A DNA stretch of 64,000 bases from an uncultured Bacteroidales bacterium (GTDB lineage: Bacteria > Bacteroidota > Bacteroidia > Bacteroidales > Paludibacteraceae), in contig ONPG01000003.1 of assembly GCA_900319645.1 (NCBI GenBank), positions 248,001 through 312,000 of the forward strand. Reading direction: 5' to 3'. Each line of letters opens with the position of its first letter. The first letter of the stretch is position 1. The notes beneath the pieces were generated by a model, which worked only from the letters and a program-made list of their open reading frames with translations, ran no database searches and had not been told where the DNA came from. A program made the translations under genes and the position numbers. Of the stretch, positions 1-9,039 are shown piece by piece.

Positions 1-588
1 AACCTCAAGCGTATCGGCAAGGATTTCCAGTTCGACGGGCGCACGTGGTACGACGCACTCCTGCTCGAGCGCATCCATACGGCCGGCATGGTGGACGAGA
101 ACGGAGAGAAAGTGCACAACAACCTGACATCCGCCTATACTCGGTATTACGGTCACCCGTTCGAGGGGGCGCACAACTCGCTGGATGATGTGATGGCCAC
201 CATTGAGGTCTTCAAAGCCCAAGTGGCGGCACACGGATGGGCTTGGGCACAAAGGGATGAGTTCGGTTTTATTTCTTTCGACCGATGGCTACAGAAACGC
301 GGAGCGTATTACTATCTCGCGCAAGGAGCACATCGTGGAGAGAGCATCGAGTCCATGCTGCGTGTGGACAAGAGTTATCTTGAATGGATGGTTGACAAAT
401 GTCAGTGGACCGACCCGCAGACCCGTGACATTCTCGCTCCCTATCTCGGCAGATCTGTTGCTCCGAGCACACCAAGCACTCCGAGTGCTCCTAACGCCTC
501 TTGTGCGACGAACACCACGCTACCTAATTCTTCTGGCAAAAAGCGCGGCAAACCGACCATCTCGGACGCAGATTTGAGTCTTTTTTGA
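1..588 (+). CDS. DEDDh 3'-5' exonuclease (DnaQ/ExoX-like), 5' end missing
   Basis: The reading frame is open from base 1, so the N-terminus lies outside the window; 195 residues are visible. The segment GAHNSLDDVMAT carries the HxxxD signature of the third exonuclease motif of DEDDh nucleases (proofreading DnaQ, ExoX). It is followed by a region with SYLEWM that resembles the C-terminal domain of ExoX-like exonucleases, then a Pro/Ser/Thr-rich tail that is probably disordered. The family removes nucleotides from DNA 3' ends using two metal ions; the first catalytic motifs are off the window. Likely a repair or DNA end-processing nuclease rather than the replicative epsilon subunit, because of the extra C-terminal domain. 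Confidence 0.8.
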   Translation, partial: NLKRIGKDFQFDGRTWYDALLLERIHTAGMVDENGEKVHNNLTSAYTRYYGHPFEGAHNSLDDVMATIEVFKAQVAAHGWAWAQRDEFGFISFDRWLQKRGAYYYLAQGAHRGESIESMLRVDKSYLEWMVDKCQWTDPQTRDILAPYLGRSVAPSTPSTPSAPNASCATNTTLPNSSGKKRGKPTISDADLSLF

Positions 589-636
589 GCTTTATCCCCC
601 GAAAAACGCTAATTTTTGACAAAAAAAGCAAAAAAA

Positions 637-668
637 TTTGCATATGTCAAAAAAAAGCAGTACTTTTG
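637..668 (+). promoter_or_regulatory. Promoter of tRNA-fMet
   Basis: TTTG (637-640), 20 bases, then TACTTTTG (661-668) matches the Bacteroidota primary sigma consensus exactly. The spacer contains TCAAAAAAAAGCAG, also found in the promoters at 17539 and 33790 that drive other stable RNAs. Confidence 0.85.
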
Positions 669-673
669 CATTC

Positions 674-725
674 GCGTTTGGTTAGAAGACCGCGCTTTGC
701 GCTTAATTTGAGTCTTGCCGGACGC
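674..725 (+). other. Structured leader of tRNA-fMet
   Basis: GCG (674-676) can pair with CGC (723-725), GG (680-681) with CC (718-719), AAGAC (686-690) with GTCTT (712-716), and GCGC (692-695) with GCGC (699-702). This looser fold resembles the leader hairpins before tmRNA and tRNA-Ala. It ends 5 bases before the tRNA. Confidence 0.45.
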
Positions 726-730
726 TCGAT

Positions 731-802
<72 letters not shown>

Positions 803-808
803 CTACCA

Positions 809-846
809 AAAACAGACAGCATTTTCTGCTGCCTGTTTTCTTTTTC
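809..846 (+). terminator. Terminator after tRNA-fMet
   Basis: An imperfect stem AACAGACAGCA / TGCTGCCTGTT around loop TTTTC is followed by a T-rich run (TTTTCTTTTT). Placed just downstream of the tRNA. Confidence 0.75.
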
Positions 847-894
847 GTGTTTTTTTGCGCTTTATGAGGACATTTTGTCGGCTTTGTCTCTCGA

Positions 895-1054
895 TAGTGT
901 TCCGAGAATCTCCCCCTAATCACCCCGTAATCACGCGCTAATCACCCCCTTATCACCCCCTTTTTAGTAACGTTTTACCAAAGTTCAGGTGTTAAGGGCA
1001 CTTTCAAATCAACATAAAGTAATTTAAAGTAATTTAAAGTAATTTAAAGTAATT
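895..1054. repeat. Intergenic short-word tandem repeats
   Basis: This gene-free stretch (847-1066) holds two repeat blocks. At about 915-962 variants of TAATCACCCC occur in series. At 1021-1054 the decamer AATTTAAAGT is repeated three times plus a partial copy, with an exact 10-base period. No ORF or RNA gene is apparent. The TAATCACG words resemble the blocks near 17380 and 47570. Confidence 0.75.
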
Positions 1055-1066
1055 TTAGAATTGCTC

Positions 1067-1501
1067 TTAATTTGCGCGGAGCCAAGTCTGGTTTCTGCCG
1101 AGGAAGCCCCGTTTGTCAAGCGAACCGCGAAGAATGAGTTTGCCGTCCTTCAGGTAGATTTTGCCATAATAGAATTTGCCGGACTCGGGATCAAGTACGT
1201 TTCCTCCGACGAGTTCGCCCTTCTCCTCTTTCATGCCGCGGATGATGACCAGCCCTTCGAGCGGCTGATTGTGGTCCGCCTCTTTACATTCTGTACAGAG
1301 CAGACCGGGTTCGCCGACCAGCATTTTCGAGATCTTACCGTAGTAGAGTCCATCGGAAGCTTTATACACAGTAACGATTGAACGCACCTCTCCGGTTTTG
1401 TCATCTACGGTTTTCCAGTCGCCAAGAATGGCGGACACTTGTGCTGACAAACCCATTCCTGCTGCGAGAAAGAGGCCAAGAAAAAAGAATTTACGTGTCA
1501 T
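1067..1501 (-). CDS. DUF2147 family exported protein
   Basis: The start ATG at 1499-1501 gives a 144-residue protein beginning with a signal peptide (MTRKFFFLGLFLAAGMGLSA). A longer frame reading upstream would run through the promoter, so it is rejected. The mature part matches DUF2147: GDWKTVDDKTGE near the start, a CTEC pair, then NVLDPESGKFYYGKIYL and a final RGFLGRNQTW. Such proteins are small periplasmic or secreted beta-rich proteins of unknown function, common in Bacteroidota and Proteobacteria. The gene is divergent from rdgB and shares an overlapping promoter region with it. Confidence 0.85.
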   Translation of the reverse strand: MTRKFFFLGLFLAAGMGLSAQVSAILGDWKTVDDKTGEVRSIVTVYKASDGLYYGKISKMLVGEPGLLCTECKEADHNQPLEGLVIIRGMKEEKGELVGGNVLDPESGKFYYGKIYLKDGKLILRGSLDKRGFLGRNQTWLRAN

Positions 1502-1540
1502 AATGTGGTTAAATTTTACGATTTGATTGATTTTCGGCTG

Positions 1541-1572
1541 CAAAATTACAAAAATTATTGCGTATATGCAAA
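1541..1572 (-). promoter_or_regulatory. Promoter of the DUF2147 gene
   Basis: On the minus strand TTTG (1572-1569), 20 bases, then TAATTTTG (1548-1541). It overlaps the opposing rdgB promoter, so polymerases cannot occupy both at once. Confidence 0.8.
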
Positions 1573-1588
1573 TTTTTTCGTAATTTTG
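1557..1588 (+). promoter_or_regulatory. Promoter of rdgB
   Basis: ATTG (1557-1560), 20 bases, then TAATTTTG (1581-1588). The region 1541-1588 is nearly an inverted repeat, giving back-to-back, interlocked promoters. Confidence 0.75.
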
Positions 1589-1703
1589 CAGCGGATATGT
1601 GTGCGTGTGCATGTTTGCACGTGCGTGTAATCGCGATTACACGTGCGCAAAATTAAGAACGTGTGCGTGAATACACATGTGCAAAAAATAATAAAGAATA
1701 AAG

Positions 1704-2417
1704 ATGAGACTTGTATTTGCATCCAACAACCGCCATAAGTTAGAAGAGGTCAGGCAGATTATGCCCGCCGGCGTGGAAGTGCTGAGCCTGCAAGAAGCAG
1801 GTTTCTTCGCCGAGATAGAGGAGACAGGCACCACCTTAGCGGAGAACAGTATGATCAAAGCTCGAACCGTGGCTGATTTTCTCCAAAAAAAGAAGGCAAA
1901 TGAGCAGGTGGTTAATGAGCAAACGGCAAATGGTCAGACGGTAAATGACCTGAAGGCGGATGAGTTAGGCGTTTTTGCGGATGATACGGGTCTGGAGATA
2001 GATGCTCTGGATGGTCAACCGGGTGTTTATACCGCCCGCTGGTCAGGTTGCAGGGGAAACGAGCAGGAAGTGTTCGCCGCCAACAGAGCCAAGGCGTTGG
2101 AACAACTGCAAGGCAAAAAAGATCGCGGTGCACAGTTCAAAACCGTAGTGACCCTCATCCGAGGCGACGAGTGCATCCAAGTGGAAGGCATCGTGCGCGG
2201 AGAGATTGCAGAGAAAGAATACGGTCAGGGAGGCTTCGGTTATGACCCGGTCTTTATTCCTGAAGGCTACGACAAGACGTTCGCGGAACTGCCTGCGGAA
2301 GTGAAAAACACCATCAGCCACAGAGCACGAGCCTTGGCGAAACTGGTAGAGAAACTGAAAACTGAAAAGACGATGGACAATGGACAATGGACAATGGACA
2401 AAAAAACTGAAAAGTGA
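1704..2417 (+). CDS. rdgB: XTP/dITP pyrophosphatase with a repeat insertion
   Basis: Hydrolyses non-canonical purine triphosphates (dITP, XTP) to monophosphates, keeping them out of DNA. The Ham1/RdgB motifs are all present: SNNRHK at residues 7-12, FADDTGLEIDALDG at about 91-104, GFGYDPVFIP and the closing SHRARAL. Length is 237 against about 195 for the family. The excess lies in residues 63-87, a low-complexity insert (NEQ, NGQTV, NDL) encoded by tandem AAATGnnCAG-type words, and in a tail (TMDNGQWTMD) encoded by repeated GGACAAT. Both fall outside the catalytic motifs, so the enzyme is probably active. The tail overlaps the leader of porZ. Confidence 0.92.
   Translation: MRLVFASNNRHKLEEVRQIMPAGVEVLSLQEAGFFAEIEETGTTLAENSMIKARTVADFLQKKKANEQVVNEQTANGQTVNDLKADELGVFADDTGLEIDALDGQPGVYTARWSGCRGNEQEVFAANRAKALEQLQGKKDRGAQFKTVVTLIRGDECIQVEGIVRGEIAEKEYGQGGFGYDPVFIPEGYDKTFAELPAEVKNTISHRARALAKLVEKLKTEKTMDNGQWTMDKKTEK
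1893..1965. repeat. In-frame word repeat inside rdgB
   Basis: Diverged copies of an AAATGAGCAGAC-like word follow one another, adding about 25 codons just before the conserved DDTGL motif. Confidence 0.75.
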
Positions 2418-2418
2418 A
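2350..2418. repeat. Word repeats at the rdgB-porZ junction
   Basis: GAAAACTGAAAA words flank four copies of GGACAAT. They encode the extra C-terminus of RdgB and end seven bases before the porZ start codon. Confidence 0.8.
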
Positions 2419-2424
2419 AGGAAT

Positions 2425-5400
2425 ATGAAGAAAATTCTAACAATAGGATTACTGATAGCGGCAGGCATGTTGCATGCACAAGAGTGGCAAACCTATTTCG
2501 CGTACAACAACGTGACGCAGATAGCCATGTCAGCAAACGAAGTGTTCGCCCTGACGGACGGCAGTTTGTACAGCGTCACCAAAAACACGGAACAACTGCA
2601 CATCTACAATAACCTGCATGCCACGGGCATCTCGTGTATCTTCTACGACAATTCGACCGAACAACTGCTTGTGGCATACACAAACGGTAAGATAGACATC
2701 ATCCGCGGCTCGAATGTGGAATATGTGGGAGACCTGTACGACAAAGACATGGTTCAGCAAAAAACCATCTATAACATCACCGTTTCGGGACACACAGCCT
2801 ATCTGTCCACCCATTACGGAGTGCAGACCTTTGACCTCATACATCACACATTGATAGACAGTTACTGGATTCGTCCGGACGGAATAGAGACTACTGTGAG
2901 CGACGTGGTGATAGAGAACGACTCCATCTTCGCGTTCACGACGGACAGTATGTTCTCCGGCTGTCTGAAGGACAATCTGTCGGACTACCGTTACTGGTAT
3001 CGCGAACAACGCAGCGGCCGGAAGAGTCCAGATCCCGAGAAAGGCATACACTATCGTGACCTAAGAGACGACTGGTACGCCGGCGGTTCGGAGGGTATCA
3101 AACGTATCACTCCCACCGAGACGCTGAGTTACAAGCCGCTCGGCCCGCTTAATAACATCCCTTACAGGATGACGACCCTCGGTCAGAAACTCTATGTCGT
3201 GCCCGGAGGCCGATGGGATGTGCAATACTACCGCGACGGAGCAGTCATGATTTACGAAGACGGTACATGGACGAACATCTCTACCGCCGACATCTCTCCG
3301 TACGCCAGCAGGCCTATCAAGGACTTTATGAACGTAGCCCCCGATCCTCGGGACCCCGAGCATTTCTGGGTAACGAGCTACGGAACAGGTCTTTATGAGT
3401 TCCGCGGCACGCAAGTGACGAATAAATATCTGCCTGCGGAGGACAACACACTCGGGTCGGCCGTAGCCTCCAACATCAGCGCATACACCCGTTTGGATTT
3501 TGCCCAATACGATGCGTCCGGCAACCTGTGGCTGGCAGAATCGGGACGTGTGGAGAACCAGTTGGTAGCGATCGACACAGAAGGCGGATGGCATGGTATT
3601 CCGCTCATGGTGGATGGCCAGCAGATGATCTTGGCAACGGTGGGCGGCTTCCTCATCGACAACCGCTACCCCAACTACAAATGGATAGGTTGCGCACGCG
3701 GAGCGAACATCGGTCTGTATCTGATAGACGACAACGGCACACCGTTTGACACCTCGGACGACCGCACATGCAAACGCGACCAGTTGATTTTGCCAAGCGG
3801 TATGGCCGTCAGCATCCAGCAGTTCAACACTATGATGCAGGACCACGAAGGGCGCATCTGGATAGGCATGGAGCAAGGAATCATCATCGTTGACACGACC
3901 GATTACTTCACCACAGACCACTGTCTGCGTCCCGAGCTGATGGACAACAACGGCGAAAACCCCTTGGAAAGCCTCCATATCACGGCCTTGTGTCAGGACA
4001 CCGGCCGCCGTGTATGGGTGGGCACCGAGACTTTGGGTGTCTATGTGATCAACGAAGATGCCACAGAGATACTCGCCCACTACACGACCGAAAACTCGCC
4101 GATGCTCTCCAACGCTATTCTGTCCGTAGCCTGCGATACACACGGCATGGTCTATATCGGAACCGGAGAAGGTCTGGTCAGCTACAAAGACAAAGAACCG
4201 ACGGAGGACATCACCGACAAAACCCCCAAACAGCCGGAGACAGAAACCAACTATGGCAGCATGCAACAATGGAGGTTGCATTTCTCCTATTCCGACCCGC
4301 AGGAGATAGCCGCCACTCCGTCGCATATCTACGTATTAGCCAGCGGAGCCCTTTATTCGCTTGACCGCAAAAGCGAAGAGATCGAATACTGGAGCAAGGC
4401 GAACGGTCTGACCGGAAGTGCGATCGCCCATATCGCGTATGACGACCATTCGCAACGTCTCATCATCGCTTATACGGACGGACGCATCGACATGGTGACC
4501 AAAGACGGCGATGTCATCGCCATGCCCGATCTGTTCATCAAAGCCAGTTCCGTATCGCCCGACATCAACGCGATCACGACCGGAAAGAAATCCACATACA
4601 TGTCGATGTCCTTCGGCATTCTGGCCATCAACCCGGGCAAAGCCGAAGTGACCGACACCTATTACATAGGCGAGGACGCCTCCTCCGTCGAGGTGAAACA
4701 AGTGGTAGAGATAGGCGATTCGCTCTACGCGCTGAGCAACGAGTCGCTGTATAGCGCTTCGCTTAACGACAATCTGGTGGATTACAACTACTGGCACAAG
4801 AGCGCCCTGCCCAAGAACGGTCTCACCCACGCCGTTTCGTTCAACGGACGGCTTTATGTGTTGCTGCAAGGCGAACTCTACTACCGCCTTTCCGGCAAAT
4901 GGCAGAAAGCGTCAATAGAAACCTTCGAATGGATACGCGCTGCAGGAGGACAACTGTTAGCATTCATGAAGTGGAACAAACTGCTGCGTATCGACGAGGA
5001 GAACAACATCATCGGACTTACCGGCAACTACAATGCCACAGATGCCGTTTATACGCAAGGCCAGTACTGGCTCACGCCAATGGGTGAGGGTTTGGTGATG
5101 TTAGACAATAGCGGGGATGCGTTGTTCCGGACAGAGGGACCGAACAGCAATTTCTCATACAACCTGACCGCTGCTCACAACCGTATCTATTCCGTCATCG
5201 GCGGACGATGGGCAAGCGAGTTTTGGCGTAACGCACGTATGAATATCTTCGATGGCACCAGCTGGCTCAATATCCACAACAGTTACATCAATTCGCGCTT
5301 TGGCGTGTTTGCCATCGACCCGGTAAGCACAGCCGTTGATCCGCTCGACCCGGGACATTTCTTTGTGGCTTCATATGGCACCGGGGTTCTCGAATTCCGC

Positions 5401-6486
5401 AATTTCGAGCCCTATATGGTTCACGATAGTACCAACAGTACGTTGCGCCAGGTGAATGCCACTATCGACCGCCATTTCTACACCCGAACGGATGGCGCCA
5501 CGATGGATGCCGAGGGCAACCTGTGGGTCATGAATGCCACCAAGATAGGCCAGCCGCTCCATGTCTATACCAAGAATGGATTGTGGCACGCTATACCGCT
5601 CCACAGCCAAGGCGAAAACATCTTCTTCACCACGCCGAGCGGCATACACATCGACTACCGCAATCCTAACCGCAAATGGATGATGGACCAGCGCCATACG
5701 CCGGGAGTGATTCTCTTTGATGACGGTGGTACCCCCCTTGCCAACGGCGACGACAGATGCATCAAACGCTCTTCGTGGGTGGATCAGGACGGCAAAACGG
5801 TGACGCCGGAATACATCCTCTGCCTGGCCCAGGACCTCAATAACCGTATCTGGATCGGCACTCAGGCGGGCATCGTGGTTATTCCTTCCGCCACCGATTT
5901 CTTCACCAGCAACAGTTGCCACCGCATCATCATCCCCCGTAATGACGGCACAAACCTCGGCGACTACCTGCTGGGCAACGAACGCATCAACTGCATGGCG
6001 GTAGATGGCGGCAACCGGATGTGGATAGGCACCGAGAACTCGGGATTGTATCTAATTGAGGATGATACTATTACAGTAGCTCATTTCACAGAGAACAACT
6101 CGCTCCTGCCGTCCAACACCATCCAGTCGATCGCTATCCAACCGACTACGGGCGAGGTGTTTGTCGGGACCAGCAAAGGTCTGGCCTCCTATCTGAGCGA
6201 TGCCAGCGAATCACGGGAAGATCTGAGCAACGCCTATGCTTTCCCCAACCCTGTTCGCCCGGGATATGAGGGAATCATCAGCGTAGCCGGATTGATGGAC
6301 AAGACCGTGGTCAACATCGTGGATGCAGGAGGCAATCTGGTGTGCAAGACCAAGAGCCACGGCGGCACAGCCGTTTGGGATGGCAAACTGCCGGACGGCC
6401 GACGCGCTACGCCCGGCGTATATTCCGCCCTCTGCAACGAACCTAACGGCAAACATACGGTTGTGAAGATACTGGTGATACGATAA
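2425..6486 (+). CDS. porZ: PorZ-type T9SS protein with duplicated propeller region
   Basis: PorZ is part of the T9SS cell-surface attachment complex that processes secreted proteins and links them to lipopolysaccharide. The start at 2425 gives a signal peptide (MKKILTIGLLIAAGMLHAQ) and avoids the upstream repeat; the protein has 1353 residues. It holds many beta-propeller blades of the two-component-regulator type (WIGMEQGIIIVDTT, VWVGTETLGVYVI) and ends in a T9SS-like C-terminal domain (AFPNPVRPG ... GKHTVVKILVIR). Family members known to me are near 780 residues. Here residues of about 20-600 and 620-1270 repeat the same order of motifs (TNGKIDII / TDGRIDMV; YGTGLYEFR / YGTGVLEFR), so the whole propeller region appears duplicated. 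First gene of a three-gene operon. Confidence 0.82.
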   Translation: MKKILTIGLLIAAGMLHAQEWQTYFAYNNVTQIAMSANEVFALTDGSLYSVTKNTEQLHIYNNLHATGISCIFYDNSTEQLLVAYTNGKIDIIRGSNVEYVGDLYDKDMVQQKTIYNITVSGHTAYLSTHYGVQTFDLIHHTLIDSYWIRPDGIETTVSDVVIENDSIFAFTTDSMFSGCLKDNLSDYRYWYREQRSGRKSPDPEKGIHYRDLRDDWYAGGSEGIKRITPTETLSYKPLGPLNNIPYRMTTLGQKLYVVPGGRWDVQYYRDGAVMIYEDGTWTNISTADISPYASRPIKDFMNVAPDPRDPEHFWVTSYGTGLYEFRGTQVTNKYLPAEDNTLGSAVASNISAYTRLDFAQYDASGNLWLAESGRVENQLVAIDTEGGWHGIPLMVDGQQMILATVGGFLIDNRYPNYKWIGCARGANIGLYLIDDNGTPFDTSDDRTCKRDQLILPSGMAVSIQQFNTMMQDHEGRIWIGMEQGIIIVDTTDYFTTDHCLRPELMDNNGENPLESLHITALCQDTGRRVWVGTETLGVYVINEDATEILAHYTTENSPMLSNAILSVACDTHGMVYIGTGEGLVSYKDKEPTEDITDKTPKQPETETNYGSMQQWRLHFSYSDPQEIAATPSHIYVLASGALYSLDRKSEEIEYWSKANGLTGSAIAHIAYDDHSQRLIIAYTDGRIDMVTKDGDVIAMPDLFIKASSVSPDINAITTGKKSTYMSMSFGILAINPGKAEVTDTYYIGEDASSVEVKQVVEIGDSLYALSNESLYSASLNDNLVDYNYWHKSALPKNGLTHAVSFNGRLYVLLQGELYYRLSGKWQKASIETFEWIRAAGGQLLAFMKWNKLLRIDEENNIIGLTGNYNATDAVYTQGQYWLTPMGEGLVMLDNSGDALFRTEGPNSNFSYNLTAAHNRIYSVIGGRWASEFWRNARMNIFDGTSWLNIHNSYINSRFGVFAIDPVSTAVDPLDPGHFFVASYGTGVLEFRNFEPYMVHDSTNSTLRQVNATIDRHFYTRTDGATMDAEGNLWVMNATKIGQPLHVYTKNGLWHAIPLHSQGENIFFTTPSGIHIDYRNPNRKWMMDQRHTPGVILFDDGGTPLANGDDRCIKRSSWVDQDGKTVTPEYILCLAQDLNNRIWIGTQAGIVVIPSATDFFTSNSCHRIIIPRNDGTNLGDYLLGNERINCMAVDGGNRMWIGTENSGLYLIEDDTITVAHFTENNSLLPSNTIQSIAIQPTTGEVFVGTSKGLASYLSDASESREDLSNAYAFPNPVRPGYEGIISVAGLMDKTVVNIVDAGGNLVCKTKSHGGTAVWDGKLPDGRRATPGVYSALCNEPNGKHTVVKILVIR

Positions 6487-6488
6487 AC

Positions 6489-8009
6489 ATGAAAAAGGAT
6501 ATTCTCCGATATTTTCTCTGGACACTCTGCGCCACGGTATGGGCAGCTGTTTGCTTCATCTTGCCGGACTTTTTCGACAATCCGGTAGAGGATTGGCACA
6601 CGATAGCCACGATGGGTGCGTATGTGATAGCCATCAGCGGTGCTTCTTTCGGCATCATTTACCTGCTGGGGCTCAACACATCCGTGGCATGGATCACCCT
6701 CCCGCTTTTCGGCGCAGCAGGAGCAGCCATTTCCTATTTCCGCGTGGCTTTTCATGCCACCATAACGCCCATGATCATCGACGCCACGCTGCATACCAAC
6801 AGCGGCACGATAGCCGGAGTGGTCAGTTGGCAGTTGGTGGCTTGGATAGGAGTGAACGTGCTCATAGCCGCAGCACTGGTCGCATGGCGCGGACGGTATA
6901 TTATACTGCAACGGACGTGGATCCACGCACTGGCGGCCGTCCTCTTCATCGTCATCTATTACAATGCCCACTGGCACTTGAAATCAGCTATCAATCAGCG
7001 CTATCCGTACAATATCGTACACAGTTTTGTGGAGTACAAGAGACAGCAGCAGGAGGTTCTGGCGGAGCGCCATGAACACCCCTTCCAAGCCGAAGCCGTT
7101 CCTGACAGCATAGATGTGGTGGTCGTGCTCGGTGAAGCAATGCGGGCGGATCATCTGAGTCTCAACGGGTACGCACGCGAGACCTGTCCGCGTCTCGCCC
7201 AAAGGACGAATGTAGTGAGCCTGCCACATATCTACAGCGAATATACCTATACCGCCACCAGCGTACCCCACATCGTCACGCCGGCGGACAACTGCCATAT
7301 GGACTGGGCGGGAACCTATCACTCTTTTGTACGCACGTTTAGCAACTGCGGTTTCTACAGCGCGTGGATAAGCAATCAGGACGATGGCAGGACATACACG
7401 GCATTCATCCACGAAGCAGATACCATCATCTTCCCGAACGCAGCCAAATCCTCATACGTCTTCGACCCCTGGTACGATGAAGCGATGATTCCCATTATGG
7501 ATTCGCTGATGGCAAAAAATCACGCCGCACGGCAGTTGTTTGTGCTGCACACTATTGGCAGCCACTGGTACTACGACCTGCATGTGCCGTCGCAGTGGCA
7601 GGTGTTCCGGCCTCTGACCACCAACCGCATCATCACCAACAACGAGCAGGAGCAAGTCGTCAACTCCTATGACAACACCGTTGTTTATCTGGATGTCTTT
7701 CTCGACAGTCTGATCACAAGTCTGGCAGACAGAAACGCCGTACTCTTATACCTCAGCGACCACGGCGAAGCACTGGGCGATGACGGCGAGTGGCTGCATG
7801 CCGGCTACGCTAAGCCGTTGCACAACCCTGCTTGTATCATCTGGTATTCAAACCGATACGCACAGCTTTTCCCGGGAAAAATACAAGCCCTGCATGCAAA
7901 CCGGGACAAGCAGTACAGAACCGACTTTTTCTTCCATTCCGTACTCTCCGCAGCGGGTATCAAAGCCGAAGGAGATTACTCCTCTTTGGATATTTTTTCA
8001 GTAGAATAA
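6489..8009 (+). CDS. Membrane phosphoethanolamine transferase (sulfatase fold)
   Basis: An inner-membrane enzyme with about five N-terminal transmembrane helices (residues 8-170) and a periplasmic alkaline-phosphatase/sulfatase-type domain. Motifs follow the EptA/CptA family: VVLGEAMRADHLSLNGY binds metal, the Thr in TYTATSVPH is the expected nucleophile, and LYLSDHGEALGDDGEWLH completes the zinc site. The family moves phosphoethanolamine from phosphatidylethanolamine to lipid A, LPS core or surface glycans; the acceptor here cannot be read. It starts two bases after porZ stops, so they are co-transcribed. That fits a role in modifying the LPS that T9SS cargo is attached to, which is an inference. 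Confidence 0.8.
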   Translation: MKKDILRYFLWTLCATVWAAVCFILPDFFDNPVEDWHTIATMGAYVIAISGASFGIIYLLGLNTSVAWITLPLFGAAGAAISYFRVAFHATITPMIIDATLHTNSGTIAGVVSWQLVAWIGVNVLIAAALVAWRGRYIILQRTWIHALAAVLFIVIYYNAHWHLKSAINQRYPYNIVHSFVEYKRQQQEVLAERHEHPFQAEAVPDSIDVVVVLGEAMRADHLSLNGYARETCPRLAQRTNVVSLPHIYSEYTYTATSVPHIVTPADNCHMDWAGTYHSFVRTFSNCGFYSAWISNQDDGRTYTAFIHEADTIIFPNAAKSSYVFDPWYDEAMIPIMDSLMAKNHAARQLFVLHTIGSHWYYDLHVPSQWQVFRPLTTNRIITNNEQEQVVNSYDNTVVYLDVFLDSLITSLADRNAVLLYLSDHGEALGDDGEWLHAGYAKPLHNPACIIWYSNRYAQLFPGKIQALHANRDKQYRTDFFFHSVLSAAGIKAEGDYSSLDIFSVE

Positions 8010-8013
8010 GAAG

Positions 8014-9039
8014 ATGGCAGACTCCCGACGCATAGGATGGATTGACTACATGAAGGCGTTCTCAACCTTGGCAGTGGTCTTATATCACACCAATATCACG
8101 CCCTCTGTCAAGTCTATTGCCTATCTGGTCTGCCTGCCGGCGTTCTTTATGGCGGCAGGTCTCTTTACCAATACCAGCCTCTCTCCTTCCGCATTTTTCT
8201 GGCGCAAAACCCTCCGACTGCTCATACCTTACCTCGTTTTCGGAGTACTGAGCTGGATAGCATGGTTGTTCATCGGACGCAATTTCGGCGAGGACACAGA
8301 TGCCTCCGCATGGTGGTCTCCGCTGGCTGGCATGCTGATCGGAGATGTGGACGCCCTCGAACAGAACCGGCCGCTCTGGTTCCTCTGCTGTATGATGATG
8401 GCAGAATGGATGTATTACCTGACCGGGCACATTGCGAAGAAGTGGATGCGCCGGGCATGTGTCCTATTCGCAGCCGTAGTCGGTTGCGTCTTGGCTTGGT
8501 TCGGGATAAAAGGAATATGGGAAATGACGGCTGCATTGATCATCCTGCCACTCTATGCCGTAAGTGCGGAACAAGGTGTGAGTCTCATCAACAGAATAAC
8601 TGCACTAAAATCGAAAACCTTACTGCTGATCATGGCGGGATCCGTTGCCGGCGTTACGCTCGGATACCTCTTCAATGCGGATATCAGCATCTCACGATGC
8701 CGCTTAGGAAACCCGCTGCTATTCTATCTGACCGCCTTCTCCGTAGCGGGAATGTGGATGTCGCTGGCTGTTTTACTGGAGCGATTCGCCGGTAAGCTGC
8801 GTTTATTATGCTATCTCGGTCAAAACACACTCATCATTCTCTGCACGCATATTCCGCTTTTCGGTGCAATCAAAGGTGTTACAATGATAGCAGGCATACC
8901 ATTGGATTTCTTTCAGTCATCCGCAGGCAGCCTGTGTCTATGGGTTACAGCTATCTTGGTGGAAATACCGGTTATATGGATCATCAACACCTATTTCCCA
9001 TTCCTGATCGTGAAAAAGCGGAAATCTCCTAACCCTTGA
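8014..9039 (+). CDS. Acyltransferase 3 family integral membrane protein
   Basis: A 341-residue polytopic protein with about ten hydrophobic helices. Near the N-terminus [16 protein letters not shown] contains the Asp and His conserved in acyltransferase-3 proteins (OafA, WecH), which acetylate or acylate extracytoplasmic sugars. The C-terminus is basic (VKKRKS). It begins four bases after the phosphoethanolamine transferase and closes the porZ operon, suggesting surface glycan decoration. The last 11 bases overlap convergent folE. Confidence 0.82.
   Translation: MADSRRIGWIDYMKAFSTLAVVLYHTNITPSVKSIAYLVCLPAFFMAAGLFTNTSLSPSAFFWRKTLRLLIPYLVFGVLSWIAWLFIGRNFGEDTDASAWWSPLAGMLIGDVDALEQNRPLWFLCCMMMAEWMYYLTGHIAKKWMRRACVLFAAVVGCVLAWFGIKGIWEMTAALIILPLYAVSAEQGVSLINRITALKSKTLLLIMAGSVAGVTLGYLFNADISISRCRLGNPLLFYLTAFSVAGMWMSLAVLLERFAGKLRLLCYLGQNTLIILCTHIPLFGAIKGVTMIAGIPLDFFQSSAGSLCLWVTAILVEIPVIWIINTYFPFLIVKKRKSPNP

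Noticed and set aside
2380-2424. Longer N-terminus for PorZ starting MDNGQWTKK
   Set aside because: It is encoded by the word repeat and would bury the signal peptide; the ATG at 2425 is better.
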